DNA of 64,000 nt from Dorea_A amylophila (GCF_025567265.1 NZ_JAOQJW010000005.1:62001-126000), one strand, 5' to 3'. Shown: positions 43,201-52,000, counted from the stretch's first letter. Notes: a model not told the origin generated them from the sequence alone. Numbers and translations are program-made.

Positions 43201-46200
43201 TGTTCCCGTGCCGCCGCCTGCTCAATCCTTGACACTACATCATCGGGCAGTCCGTCCACATAGTAGCGGATTTCGCCCTCGCTGCTGATATGAGCAATCG
43301 TTTGGTAATCGCCGTTTTCCTCAACGGCTCTGTTCCAGACGGTAAGACCGTTTCCGAGATAGCCCATACCAATATCAAAGGCTGGCGCTTTAGCCGGATC
43401 AGCTTTTCCCTCCGGCTGAAGGTAATCGCCGAGTCCTTCGCTTCGGACAGCCTGAATATAATCGTCTTGCAGGATAGTGTCGGGCGTGATAACTGCCAAA
43501 ACCTTGTTTTCCATATCCTCCTCAAAAGAGTAGGACGGGCTTAGATCACGGGGTGTAACATAGAATTTTTTAATATCCCCGTCGTAGCTCTGAACAGCCT
43601 GCTGGAACTTTCTTAAATCCCCGGCAGTAAAAATCTCCTGCGTTACCCAATACATCTCATTGCCGTTTACCAAAGCGGTTTCCTTGAAACGCATATGGTG
43701 GGGAATGAGCTTTTCAAACTCGATAGAATTGAAACGAGGCTGCTGCTCTGCAACCGCCGCCTGATTCATTACCTTCAGGTGGTCATTCATCGGATTTTCC
43801 CGTACCCTGCGGTCAAACTCATCCCGTTCCAATTCCTTTTGGAACAACGGATACTGCATATCGTGAAGAACGACACGCTTATCATTAAAGGCAAGGATTT
43901 CATATTCGTCAGCGCCCATATACACTGTATCACCGAGATGATAGGCATACGCTGAATTTTCAGGAGTTTCAGATTGTTCGATTGACAAAATCGGATTAAA
44001 GTTTCCGGTGTATTCAAATAACTCATTTTCGCCCGGAATATATAGTCTGCCGTTTTCTACGCATTTGAAAATATCTGCTGATGAGCTATTTGCAGCATTA
44101 TAAAATTCTTCGTAAGAATATGGGTGAGTAGCCCCTTCATAAGCCGACATTCCAAGAGTATTGTTGGAAATAGTTTCATTACTAATCTCTTTTAGCGTCC
44201 TTCCGGCAGAGAGTATTCCTGTTGGCTCAAAGTGATAACCGTTGTACTCAAAAGATTTGGAAACAGCCGTATTGTTTTCGGATGGCGCAGATGAGAGGAT
44301 TTCACGGTTTCTCTGTTCTTCGGCAAGTTCGGCTCGGCGTTCCTCCTGCTTTTCAAGCCACTGCGGGTAAATCTCTTTTTCCTTTGGATTGAGATAACGG
44401 TCGAGGCGTATCAGTTCGGCAATCCGCTTCTCTACCTGATTCCAATTCAGCCGGATATGCGGCTTATCGTCCCCGATACCCTTTGAAATCAAAATACCTT
44501 TTCCGTCGTGCTGCTCGTCAATCCCTGTACCTGTAATTACAGGATAGGAGCCGCCCCAACCGTATTCGTCTTTCAGAAAATCGGCGTTTTCCTTTGTGGA
44601 CAAGCTTTTTTCAAACTGCTCATAGATACGGAACTTTCCCTCAGATATGCCGCTCCCACGGGTGAGAACAGCGTCAATGATCTCCTGAGAAAAAGAAAAA
44701 GCAGAGGTTTTTTCCTCTGCCTGCATATCCAAAAAGTTCAGTTGTCCATCTACGGAAGGTAACGGCTTCATCGTATCCTGCAATTCGCCGAGCAGCCGCA
44801 TTGCTTCAAAATGCTGTGCGATTACGCCCCAATCATAGAAGCTCTGCTTTGTGCGGGACAGATAGCTACCCTCCCAAAGCTGAAGCACATTCTGCCAAGT
44901 TTTGTACCCGACTCGCCGCCCGTCGCTCAAAATCAGTTCAGTATAATCGTTATTGAAAATACCCTTGATATATTCGGTACGGGCGGCGTTATCGGGATTG
45001 CTTTCATAGAAAGCACGAATTTCCTCTTTCGAGGCTTTCAGGTGGGGCGTTGTACCGAGGATTTCACGAATGGTATCGTCCCCGCCGAAAAACGGCAGGC
45101 TCTTGTCCTCGTTGCTTCGGTCGTAATAACCTAAGCGAAGATGATCTCCGCTTTCACGATCTCCTGCACTCTGTTCCTCAGATTGTTCATTCCCTGTACC
45201 CACTTCATCATATCCGCCGCTTTCAGGCTCTCGGTCAAGCCCTCCTGCGCCGCCATCTGCTTCATCAGGGTTTCTTCCAAGCGGAGCGCTGTCTGCTCGG
45301 TTTCCGCCAAATGCTGTGTCAGGGTGCAGCTCGTTAGAAGATTGTAGTACCGGATTTTGTGGTGTTCCCTGAGAAATTTCCGTCTCATCTGAGCGTACCT
45401 GCCCAAAGTCACTTCCGGCTGCTTGGGCATTGTCAAGTCGGGAAGATTGTAATCGCCCTGCATTGTGTATGTCAGCTCGTTCATTTTCAAAGCTCCTTTC
45501 GCTTTTATTTTCAGCCTTATTGTATTCCGGTTTCTCTCTGTCCGCAATGATGCGATTTTGCCTTTCAAGGGCAAGGACGGTACGGGAGATTTCCCCAAGC
45601 CCCATCTCCGCAATATCGCTTGACGCAATACCGAGGGCGTTTAAGGCTTCCGGCGTATTGAAATTTGTAATGACAGAGAAATCCTCCGCTTCAAAAAACG
45701 GCTCGGTATCTATCCCAAGCCTTGTCATCATCATATATGCCACGCTGTTTGTTACCGCCTTCTTATACATAGCGGTAATCATATCTTCCGAAAGACCGTA
45801 GAGGAAGCTGTCATCTGCGGCATACATCAGATCGCCCAAATAGTCGGGGATATTATCCTCCACGGCGTTTTTAGCGGCGCTCAGCACAGCGTCCGCAAGG
45901 CTTTCCCTGTTTTCCAGCTCGCCGAAGGTGTTTTCAAGGGATTCGATCACATCGTCCGTATATTCCGGCTTCATCTCCCAAATCGGGACGGGGCGGGAGT
46001 AGCGGCTTGCGTGGGTATCGGAAATATCGAAGTAATGGGTTAAGCGCTGCCTGCTCCGGTCGGCGTCCTCAAATACGGCGATACCCTTTGCGCCACGGTT
46101 TACCCAACGCCCGAATTTGTCGTTCCAGCGCTCGATCTCCAGCACTGCCGTTGCGTCCGGTCTTTGGGCGTAGATGAGAAGCTGCTCGTCAAAGCGCAGA

Positions 46201-46313
46201 CGATAGTTCCGGCAGGCGCAACGCAAAAAGGCTTGCCAGTTCTGAACATCGGACACAACAGCGTGTGCGGTACGGCGGTACATTTCAGAAATCAGGTCGT
46301 ACTTTCGTGCCAT
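37281..46313 (-). CDS. Giant multidomain helicase-methylase (DarB-like) of the element
   Basis: A 3010-residue protein, ATG at 46313 with GGAGG. Approximate order: an ArdC-N-like region (20-90, WQAFLRCACRNYRLRFDEQL); a low-complexity Gly/Ser/Glu linker (275-395) that holds tnpV in another frame; a MutS-I-like domain (1098-1195, VLYQMGDFFEAYGADA, MCGFPANHLE); an N6-adenine-methylase-like domain (1500-1700, EPSCGIGNFIG, with motif IV altered to GNVPFGD); and an SNF2-type helicase (2190-2730: VGAGKTFEM, DESHYYKN, QRAGRTVRQGNE). This layout parallels phage P1 DarB, which protects DNA from restriction. An antirestriction or DNA-modification role is inferred. Confidence 0.85.
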   Translation of the reverse strand: MARKYDLISEMYRRTAHAVVSDVQNWQAFLRCACRNYRLRFDEQLLIYAQRPDATAVLEIERWNDKFGRWVNRGAKGIAVFEDADRSRQRLTHYFDISDTHASRYSRPVPIWEMKPEYTDDVIESLENTFGELENRESLADAVLSAAKNAVEDNIPDYLGDLMYAADDSFLYGLSEDMITAMYKKAVTNSVAYMMMTRLGIDTEPFFEAEDFSVITNFNTPEALNALGIASSDIAEMGLGEISRTVLALERQNRIIADREKPEYNKAENKSERSFENERADIHNAGRLQSSRLDNAQAAGSDFGQVRSDETEISQGTPQNPVLQSSNELHPDTAFGGNRADSAPLGRNPDEADGGAGGLDREPESGGYDEVGTGNEQSEEQSAGDRESGDHLRLGYYDRSNEDKSLPFFGGDDTIREILGTTPHLKASKEEIRAFYESNPDNAARTEYIKGIFNNDYTELILSDGRRVGYKTWQNVLQLWEGSYLSRTKQSFYDWGVIAQHFEAMRLLGELQDTMKPLPSVDGQLNFLDMQAEEKTSAFSFSQEIIDAVLTRGSGISEGKFRIYEQFEKSLSTKENADFLKDEYGWGGSYPVITGTGIDEQHDGKGILISKGIGDDKPHIRLNWNQVEKRIAELIRLDRYLNPKEKEIYPQWLEKQEERRAELAEEQRNREILSSAPSENNTAVSKSFEYNGYHFEPTGILSAGRTLKEISNETISNNTLGMSAYEGATHPYSYEEFYNAANSSSADIFKCVENGRLYIPGENELFEYTGNFNPILSIEQSETPENSAYAYHLGDTVYMGADEYEILAFNDKRVVLHDMQYPLFQKELERDEFDRRVRENPMNDHLKVMNQAAVAEQQPRFNSIEFEKLIPHHMRFKETALVNGNEMYWVTQEIFTAGDLRKFQQAVQSYDGDIKKFYVTPRDLSPSYSFEEDMENKVLAVITPDTILQDDYIQAVRSEGLGDYLQPEGKADPAKAPAFDIGMGYLGNGLTVWNRAVEENGDYQTIAHISSEGEIRYYVDGLPDDVVSRIEQAAAREQQKALFSAAYKVGDRVYLDGKPFEITRVDDWNVELMDRSVQNPQPRLEQKDSFMRLVQQNERSSFTDAYRAYSEIKSANPDSLVLYQMGDFFEAYGADAQTVSEALELNLASRSIGGNQRTQMCGFPANHLETYVNMLLDRGFDVVVSSLENGERSTRNIVSTNKEDPVQSKPVGRIDYLHTDGTVRESVEYTSPYQLEKDIKEENYYGVPFTVVFYKDKDGNTIPQNFISELDPQPKGVEIIDSPYLANDRADEMLRQAEQIAGENTLPPDERFFVIETDDGYAIWDDLTEAIYIDDEGVSEEFKSEWQANDYLEQVKKSVSEKEAAEWLYVERAKQDTSAKQPEQNEAEPFTPAFSQPKRSRVQTFDLHPEIPLSERHTFDLASHEVPEAGKKERFRRNMEAIRVLKECEFDNRFATPEEQEILSQYVGWGGIPEAFDENNSSWADEFIELYTALSPDEYESARASTLTAFYTPPVVISSIYKAMEQMGFKEGNILEPSCGIGNFIGMLPQSMQDSKIYGVEIDKISAGIAQQLYQKTSIAALAFEEANIPDSFFDAVIGNVPFGDIRVNDRRYNKHNFLIHDYFFAKSLDKLRPGGVMALITSKGTMDKENPAVRKYIAQRADLLGAIRLPNNTFKGNAGTEVVSDILILQKRDRLIDLEPEWVHLNTDENGVKMNAYFVDHPEMVLGEWKTVSGRFGEEDTVIPYENADLAELLDEAISNIHAEITDYEVDEELTEEDNSIPANPEVRNFSYTVVDDKIYYRENSRMTPVECSATAENRIKGMIAIRDSVRSLIEMQTADYPDYEVEKEQQKLNALYDNFSKKYGLINSRANVSAFSQDSSFALLSALEVLDENGELERKADMFTKRTIKPHTPVTSVDTASEALAVSMGEKAQVDMEYMCSLTGKTEQEIYEELKGVIFLNPMYGYGGSDEQNYLMADEYLSGNVREKLAWAKKSAEVYPEDYKINVEALEKVQPKDLTASEIFVQLGTTWLPEEVAQQFMYEFLDTPVYARWNIKVHYSKLTGEWNVEGKSYDRGNLKAYNTYGTKRVNAYKIIEDTLNMKDVRVFDYIEDDEGKKKAVLNKKETAIAQSKQELIKQGFQDWVWRDPARREKLVRLYNDKFNSIRPREYDGSHIIFSGMNPEIELREHQKNAVAHILYGGNTLLAHAVGAGKTFEMTAAAMESKRLGLCNKSLFVVPNHLTEQWAAEFLQLYPAANILVATKKDFEMKNRKRFCGRIATGDYDAVIIGHSQFEKIPISVERQRAVLQQQLDDIIEGIAEAKRNRGDRFSVKQLEKTKKSLQTKLEKLNDQSRKDDVVTFEELGIDRLFIDESHYYKNLYLYTKMRNVGGIAQTEAQKSSDLFMKCRYLDEITGGRGVVFATGTPISNSMVELYTIQRYLQYRTLQEHDLRHFDAWASMFGETVTAVELTPEGTGYRAKTRFAKFNNLPELMAMFKQVADIKTADMLDLPVPEVEYHNIAVKPSQVQKDMVASLGERAEKIRGGNVDSSVDNMLKVTNDGRKLALDQRMMNPMLPDEEGSKVNACVNEVFRIWEENSDKRLTQLLFCDLSTPKGTGEFSVYTDIRQKLIERGIPESEIKFIHEADTETKKQELFKKVRRGEVRILMGSTQKMGAGTNVQNKIIASHDLDCPWRPADLEQRAGRTVRQGNENPKVGLYRYVTEGTFDAYCWQLVEGKQKFASQIMTSKSPVRSCEDVDATALSYAEIKMLAADNPHIKEKMDLDIQVQKLRLLKSNYLSEKYELEDKIIKYYPTTIARIKETIAGLEKDRSLAKEHPKPLDDTFVGIEVKGVSYSEKAEGGQKIIDACKEMTSPDPVPLGKYRGFDLELSFDTFEKAYQVKIKGSLSRSVSLGTDAVGNITRIDNAIEKIPERLEAKSRELSTLEQQFATAKAEVEKPFDKEEELTEKTNRLNVLNGLLNVDKRENELVDGAPDEGDSVPVSKERAYER
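45131..45484 (-). CDS. tnpV: TnpV protein, nested in another frame of the giant gene
   Basis: A 117-residue protein of the TnpV family (from Tn4451): MNELTYTMQGDYNLPDLT, then LGRYAQMRRKFLREHHKIRYY and the C-terminal MNNLRNRVQEIVKAEIIF are typical. It lies wholly inside the 9-kb helicase gene, same strand, shifted by one base, over the region encoding the giant protein's low-complexity linker (residues about 277-394). A strong Shine-Dalgarno AAAGGAG (45493-45499) is 8 nt from the ATG at 45484. Domain length and order are complete. The role of TnpV is not established. Confidence 0.85.
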   Translation of the reverse strand: MNELTYTMQGDYNLPDLTMPKQPEVTLGRYAQMRRKFLREHHKIRYYNLLTSCTLTQHLAETEQTALRLEETLMKQMAAQEGLTESLKAADMMKWVQGMNNLRNRVQEIVKAEIIFA

Positions 46314-46327
46314 CGGTTATACTCCTC

Positions 46328-47269
46328 CTATCTTTCATAGTCTTTTTGTTTCGGCTTTACTGGAATACCGTTTTTGTCATAGCTTTTCGGATCGGCGGCA
46401 GGTGTGCCCCAACCAAACATTGAGCCTGCTTTCATTGCCTCCACCTGAGCTTTCGTCAAGCCGAGCTTTTCGTTCATTTCGTTTACAAGGGCGTTTGTTT
46501 CACTTGGTTTACCGCCCTGAATATCCGTGCGGTAAAATCCGCTTTCGCCCTTTTTGACAATGCCGACGCAATTTTCCGTTTGCACGAATACATAGCATTG
46601 CTCAGGCAAAGAGGAACGAAGGGGGATCACAGTGTTCCCGTTCTGTTCCATTCGCTCGGCAAACTCACAGATGTGATAAAGATTGCTGCCAACCTCCAAA
46701 TAGTTTTCATTGATATATCGGCAGGTACGGTCAAGCTGTTCACCGTCGCTTAAAGCAATGCGGATTTTATCTCCATCGGGAATTATGAATTTTTCCTTAT
46801 AATCCGGCGTGATAAAGCGGATTCCACGGCTCGCTTTTTCCATATGGCGGTCAAGCCATTCCCGCACATAACAGTAGCAATAGAAGTTATAGTCTCCACG
46901 GGTAGGGTTACAGCGTATCAGGAAAGCATACTTTTCTGTATCAGCACGGAATCCATACTCGGTGGTGTAACTGCCTTCAAAAGCACTGTCCGGACGACTT
47001 TTCGCATACTGTGACATATCGGTGCGGCTTTTTAACAGCCCGTATTCTTCAGAGCGCAGAGCATTGATAACCTCGTCCAGCTCGTTTTTGAACTGGTCTG
47101 TTTTCAAATCACGCCTGTGGTCAAACCAAGAGGTAAAAAACTCATTGCCGCCTGAGCCAAAATCGCCTCGCAAATGCCCTATGCAACCTGTCTGTCCCTC
47201 TATCTGTGTGCTTTGTGCGTAAGTGTATTTGCATTCTGCTTCCGTAAGGGGATTGATAACAAAATCCAT
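46328..47269 (-). CDS. Uncharacterised element protein, 313 aa
   Basis: A 313-residue soluble protein. No named family recognised. The N-terminal half contains YTTEYGFRADTEKYAFLIRCNPTRGDYNFYCYCYVREWLDRHM and the centre a small strand-rich piece (YLEVGSNLYHICEFAERM). The C-terminus (NEKLGLTKAQVEAMKAGSMFGWGTP) resembles short tails found in LPD-type proteins of these elements. The ATG overlaps the upstream stop (TGATG) with GGAG upstream. Confidence 0.75.
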   Translation of the reverse strand: MDFVINPLTEAECKYTYAQSTQIEGQTGCIGHLRGDFGSGGNEFFTSWFDHRRDLKTDQFKNELDEVINALRSEEYGLLKSRTDMSQYAKSRPDSAFEGSYTTEYGFRADTEKYAFLIRCNPTRGDYNFYCYCYVREWLDRHMEKASRGIRFITPDYKEKFIIPDGDKIRIALSDGEQLDRTCRYINENYLEVGSNLYHICEFAERMEQNGNTVIPLRSSLPEQCYVFVQTENCVGIVKKGESGFYRTDIQGGKPSETNALVNEMNEKLGLTKAQVEAMKAGSMFGWGTPAADPKSYDKNGIPVKPKQKDYER

Positions 47270-47721
47270 CAGCGTTCGCTCCTTTCTCTGACTTTTCGTA
47301 ATTCCAAAAGCGACTCATTGGCAAAGTATTCTCTTCGTCGAATCATTCTACCCGTTCGCCGTGCCACTTCGTTCCATCCAATACACTCCGAATGGATATT
47401 ATCATTCCTGTCCCTAAACATAAATTGAAGTCCGGCGTTGTTATATACAATTTTGAATGGTTTATATGGCGTGTGATCATCAGCCGGCAAGCTAACTGGA
47501 TTATATCCATTGGGTGCAAACAGTGCGTTTAACTTTTCTCCAAATTCCTTCTGTGACAAAGGTTGTGACTTATAAAGCTCGCATATCCTTTCCTTGCAAC
47601 CCGCAATAGGATTTCCAGAAACATCTAAAATGCCAATGCGGATTATTTCGTCAATGAGTAATTCACGATTCTCACCACAGTTAGCATATTTAATTTTTTC
47701 GTTAGTAACATCAGAAAGCAT
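47269..47721 (-). CDS. Uncharacterised element protein, 150 aa
   Basis: A 150-residue protein with internal Cys (NPIAGCKERICELYKS) and a charged C-terminus rich in Arg (RTGRMIRRREYF...RERSER). No family recognised. Its stop overlaps the start of the 313-aa gene by one base and it starts 3 bp after the preceding stop, so it is tightly embedded in the operon 46328-48860. Confidence 0.7.
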   Translation of the reverse strand: MLSDVTNEKIKYANCGENRELLIDEIIRIGILDVSGNPIAGCKERICELYKSQPLSQKEFGEKLNALFAPNGYNPVSLPADDHTPYKPFKIVYNNAGLQFMFRDRNDNIHSECIGWNEVARRTGRMIRRREYFANESLLELRKVRERSER

Positions 47722-47723
47722 AC

Positions 47724-48311
47724 TTACCTCTCTTTCTCGGCTGCTGTTCTTTGTTTCGGTATGTGGAAACCATAGACTGCCGCAATTTCATCTCCAAGCC
47801 GTTTTGTCACCTTCGTTATATCTGCCCGTGTAGCTTTTCCAAAATAGATTTTTTCCTGCAATCGTTCAATCTGTTCCGGCGAAACAGTATCCTTAAACAC
47901 ACGGTACAAATAGTGATTTGTCCCATCGTGATGAACAGCGTCGGCACGAAGATCGCCGTACTTATCCACATACCATTCAGTCATATCCGTATCGGAATAC
48001 AGGCAGTCCTTGATGTTGCCGGAATCAATCATTTTATAGCCCATCACTCTGCCGTTCCATCTGCCGATGTCGCCGATAACGATAATCGGCTGAGAAAGCT
48101 GGACATTGAGATTTTCCCGTTCATCGGAAAGATACTCGCCATTGGTTTCAACCATATATTCATACAGCTTATGTTCGTCGTTTGGATCTCCGTCAATTTC
48201 ATTGATTTCAAGGAAATCCTTATAATTGTCACGCCAATCATCAGGGTTGAGATTTATATCGCTCCAGATAATATGCTTATCCGTCGCTCTGTTCTGACTG
48301 CTGCTCATCAT
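47724..48311 (-). CDS. Uncharacterised element protein, 195 aa
   Basis: A 195-residue acidic protein starting at 48311 or 48308 (MMSSSQNRATD), with GGGAGG upstream and an overlap of about 35 bp with the 84-aa gene. Notable segments are IIWSDINLNPDDWRDNYKDFLE and LSQPIIVIGDIGRWNGRVMGYKMI. I have not assigned a family. Similar proteins occur in this element type. Function unknown. Confidence 0.7.
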   Translation of the reverse strand: MMSSSQNRATDKHIIWSDINLNPDDWRDNYKDFLEINEIDGDPNDEHKLYEYMVETNGEYLSDERENLNVQLSQPIIVIGDIGRWNGRVMGYKMIDSGNIKDCLYSDTDMTEWYVDKYGDLRADAVHHDGTNHYLYRVFKDTVSPEQIERLQEKIYFGKATRADITKVTKRLGDEIAAVYGFHIPKQRTAAEKER

Positions 48312-48531
48312 CAGCACCTCCCAAATAGGAAAAGAGCCTGTTTTTTGCAATCTGCTCCTGAAGCTCTGTAATAACCGTCATATCGGAAACGGAAATATCG
48401 GGGATTTTCAAAATACTTTGCAGGCTCAGCGCCTTCAAGTCCTTTTCAGTTTTGCAGCCGGAATCGTAAAGTTTTGCAAGCACCTTTACTTTCTGCTGCA
48501 AAGCGGTATTTGTACTTTTTTTCGCTGCCAT
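48277..48531 (-). CDS. Uncharacterised element protein, 84 aa
   Basis: An 84-residue protein with a Lys-rich start (MAAKKSTNTALQQKVKVLAKL), a helical centre and an acidic Gln/Ser tail. RBS AGGAGG precedes the ATG. No family recognised. Size, charge and tight spacing suggest a small DNA-binding or regulatory helper. Confidence 0.65.
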   Translation of the reverse strand: MAAKKSTNTALQQKVKVLAKLYDSGCKTEKDLKALSLQSILKIPDISVSDMTVITELQEQIAKNRLFSYLGGADDEQQSEQSDG

Positions 48532-48548
48532 TTCTTTTACCTCCTGTC

Positions 48549-48860
48549 TTAGCTCTTAGCGTAGTCGGAATAGACACGCTGCATTTTATGCCTTGCTCTG
48601 CGCACTTCGGGGGAACAGCCAAGTTCAGGGTATTTTGCCTGAATTTTTTGTCGTGTCCTTCGGATACTCTCAAAACAAGGGATACCGTAAGCCTTGTAAT
48701 TGCTCATCACATCTTCAAAGCTGAAATGGCTGATACCGTGGGTATCATAGATACACGCCTTGCTGACAAGCAAATACAGCTTCATATCGTCATTTCGTGC
48801 TTCGGGGTGTTCCTTTAACACCGCAAGCACTCGGTTTTCAATCGTTTTCAAGTTTCTCAT
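48549..48860 (-). CDS. Uncharacterised basic element protein, 103 aa
   Basis: A 103-residue basic protein: NLKTIENRVLAVLKEHPEARNDDM, then a Cys-containing centre and a tail with RRTRQKIQAKYPELGCSPEVRRARHKMQRVY. RBS GGGAGG precedes the ATG. The repeated Arg-rich helices suggest nucleic-acid binding. It is the first gene of the operon after the terminator at 48881-48912. Confidence 0.7.
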   Translation of the reverse strand: MRNLKTIENRVLAVLKEHPEARNDDMKLYLLVSKACIYDTHGISHFSFEDVMSNYKAYGIPCFESIRRTRQKIQAKYPELGCSPEVRRARHKMQRVYSDYAKS

Positions 48861-48880
48861 TTAAGCCTCCCAAAATAGAA

Positions 48881-48912
48881 AAAGGGGGGGCGGAGTTTTT
48901 AAGCCCCGCCCC
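48881..48912 (-). terminator. GC-rich terminator after the adhesin operon
   Basis: GGGGCGG (48887-48893) pairs with CCGCCCC (48906-48912), with CCCTTTTT following on the minus strand. It separates the adhesin/30-aa gene pair from the 48860-46328 operon. Confidence 0.8.
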
Positions 48913-48922
48913 GCAGAAGTTC

Positions 48923-49015
48923 TTACTTTTTCTTTCTGTTACGGATCTGCAAAAAGATAAAGCCGCCTACGATAAAGGCGACCAAAGCAATTCCGATGAT
49001 CGCTTTCAGTTCCAT
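48923..49015 (-). CDS. Single-helix membrane microprotein, 30 aa, coupled to the adhesin gene
   Basis: A 30-residue protein from the ATG at 49015: MELKAIIGIALVAFIVGG, then FIFLQIRNRKKK. One hydrophobic helix (about 5-23) is followed by a basic tail, a positive-inside anchor. The ATG overlaps the adhesin stop by one base (TGATG), so translation is coupled. It is too short for usual gene calls. Function unknown; it could assist insertion of the adhesin. Confidence 0.6.
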   Translation of the reverse strand: MELKAIIGIALVAFIVGGFIFLQIRNRKKK

Positions 49016-52000
49016 CAGTTATCCTCCTTCTTCTTTTTCTTAAAACCGATGATACCGCAAGCCGCAATGCCTGCTACCGATACGCCCGCAAGAGTAAGCC
49101 AAAGACCGAGTTTGCTGTTATCTCCGGTTTTCGGTGTATCTCTCAGCTCGTTGTGCATTTCAACGACCGTGGTAGAGCCTACCTGTACCACAGCCTCCTT
49201 GTCGGAAGGCAGGATATACATAGCGGAAACAGAATTATTTACTTCGGAAATCTTGTACTCGCCGATCCGCAGTCCTTCAATGAAGATTTCGCCATTTTCG
49301 TCCGTTTCAAGGGTAACATCATAGCCGTTTGCTCCGGTAATGCGGAAAGCGAAACCTTCCACCTTTCCGTCAGACGATGTTTTCACGATTTTCAGGTTTC
49401 CACGCATAGGCGCATTTGCGAAGCCTTTGCCCTCCGTGTTTTCCACCTGATAGGTCTTACCGTCCGTGTCGATGAATACCTCGTACACACCCTCGTCAAG
49501 AACGAAGTCCTCCGGCGCTTTGCTTTCTTTCACAAAATAGCGTCCGTAGAGCAAATCGTTCATTTCATACTGCCCGATTTCCTTTTCGGTCAGTGTCCCA
49601 ATCAGCTCGTCCTCACTGTCAAGCTCGCCGTTGTCATTGGAATCCTTGTAGACTTCAAAAACAGCGCCTGCCAGTTTGGTATCTGTATATTCAGCGTCCA
49701 CTTTCGTAAGAGCGATATTGCCACGCACCAACTTATTTACGATTTCAATCTCAATAACTTGCTCATTCTCTGAAATGTTTACATCGTAAACCGTTTCATC
49801 AAGGACGAATCCGGTCGGCTGCTTGATTTCACGGATATACCAGCTTCCGTAAGGCACATTCTCAAAGGAGAAGCTGCCATCGTCGCCGGATACGGCGGTC
49901 ATCAGGGCGTTTTCTTCGGTAAATTCCACATCATTGCTCTTAAACAGACCAATGAGCGCACCGCCGAGTCCATCGCCGTTTTCGTCAACCTTCTTACCTG
50001 ATACAGAGCCGTAGATCAGCTTATTTTCCATCGGCTCACCATTATTCACTGCAATCGCTACCGTTGCAGTTTCCTGTCCCGCATATTCAAATACAACGGG
50101 ATATTTTTCGCCGCTGAGCTGATAATGCTCATCAGTCGCCAGCTCTTTTACATAATAGCTGCCCAAAGGCAGGTCAGTCCCTACGGTCGCTCTGCCGTTT
50201 TCATCAAGCGTGATGATTTCAAGCAGACCGTCTTTCGGAATGGAAGTGCCGCTTGCGGACACAAGCTCCTCATCGGCGAACAAGCCGAAGCTGATATTTT
50301 TGATTTCTCCGTTATTGCCGATACCAAACAGTTCGTTTGTCTCCAGCGCTTTTTCAAGGCTTACCTCAACCTTCTGCCGTTCATTGACAAAGGAAGTCGC
50401 CGTTTCGGTTACAGCTACATTCTGTCCGGCGTAAATGAGTTCTACGGTATGGACTTCACTGCTCAGCACCATTCCATAGCCTGCCTTGACCTCTTTTATC
50501 TCATATTTTCCGAGGTAGAGTTCCTTGCTTTTTGCAAAGCCGGTTTCATCGGTCGTAACCGTATCGACCAGCTCGCCCTTGCTGTATCGGAGAGTTCCGT
50601 CAGGCGTTACCACATCTTCGGCGGCACGGATTTCATAAACGGTATCCGGCAGCCCCTGTGTTTCATAGACCGGCTGATAGATAACGGGAAGCTCCTGCCC
50701 GTTTTCATCTGTTCCGCCGCTTACCGAAACGCCGAAGAATACCTCGCCCGTTTTTTCAATGCTGATCGTGCCTTTCTGCGGCATATTGGTTTTTTCAACT
50801 TTTATCACTGTTACCCCGCTTTCCTCAGAAGAATTTTCTTCCGTGACATCAAAATAGACGGGCGTAGAATCAAGGACATATCCATAAGGACTCTGTACCT
50901 CAACGATAGAAAAGCCCTGACCGTATGGCAGTGTTTCCGGCGTTACGAGCGAGCCGTTAGCGTCGGTATAGAAAGTGTCAACGGTTGTCGGGGTAGGATA
51001 GGTAAACTCCATCGTGATAAGATTGCCGGACGGATCATAAATCTGGAATCCTGCGCCCGCATAGGGAATGGTCTTGCCCGTTTCTGCGTCTACCTTGACT
51101 ACTTGGATATAGCTTTCAAAATTGCTGTTGTTAATCAGATAGCGGTAGGTCTGGGCGTCCTTTGCGATGAATACATCAAAATCGTCCATCAGCTCCCTGC
51201 CTTCCCAGCCGGATACCTGATGAACGGTATATGTGCCGTAAGGCATATCCTTTGTCTGTGCAAAGCCATTCTCATCGCAGATGAGCGTATCACGCTCGGA
51301 TTCCTTTGCGTTCGCAAAAGAGCCTGCGGATTTGAGATACACTTCAAAAACTGCGCCTTCTTCGGGCGTTTCAATCTGTGTTTCGCCATCGTCCGTATGT
51401 TTGATAATGGCGATATTGCCCTTGATGACCTGTTCTGTTACATCATTTGCGGTCTGGTTATGCTCGATGGTATAAAGCTCCGGCTCTGCGCCGACCTTAT
51501 GGACGGTCGGATCGAGCAAATAGCCTTCACTCGGCTCCAGTTCCTTGATCGTCCAGTCCGCACCGCAGATATATTCTTTTGTGGTAAACTGACCGTTTTC
51601 ATCGGTATAGTATTCATCAATGAGCTGTTCGCCTTTGAAAATCCCGTATTTTGCGCCTGCAAGCGAGGCATTGCCCTGAGCCGTTCCCGTCTCAGCGTCG
51701 CTTTTTGTGACGGTAACGGTAAACTTCTTCAGGATATTTGTGAAATTGCGGGTAGTGACCTCATTCCACTTGACGGGTGCGGTCTGATCTGCGGGAATGA
51801 CATAACGGATTGCGGTATCCACTTCCTCGATGGTGTACGGCGTTGTGCCGCTGATCAGCACATCTTCAAAGGTCGCCACACCGTTTTTATCCGTAACGGC
51901 ATACTCGTCCACGGCAATGCCGGAGAGCGATGTGCCGTAAAGATGGAAGGTCACGCCTTCATTGAAGTTATCCTCCGAGGATTTGATAACCTCAATATCG

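Noticed and set aside
42162..43232. 356-codon frame opposite the giant gene
   Set aside because: Shadow of the giant helicase-methylase frame, unlike tnpV, which has an RBS and a known family.
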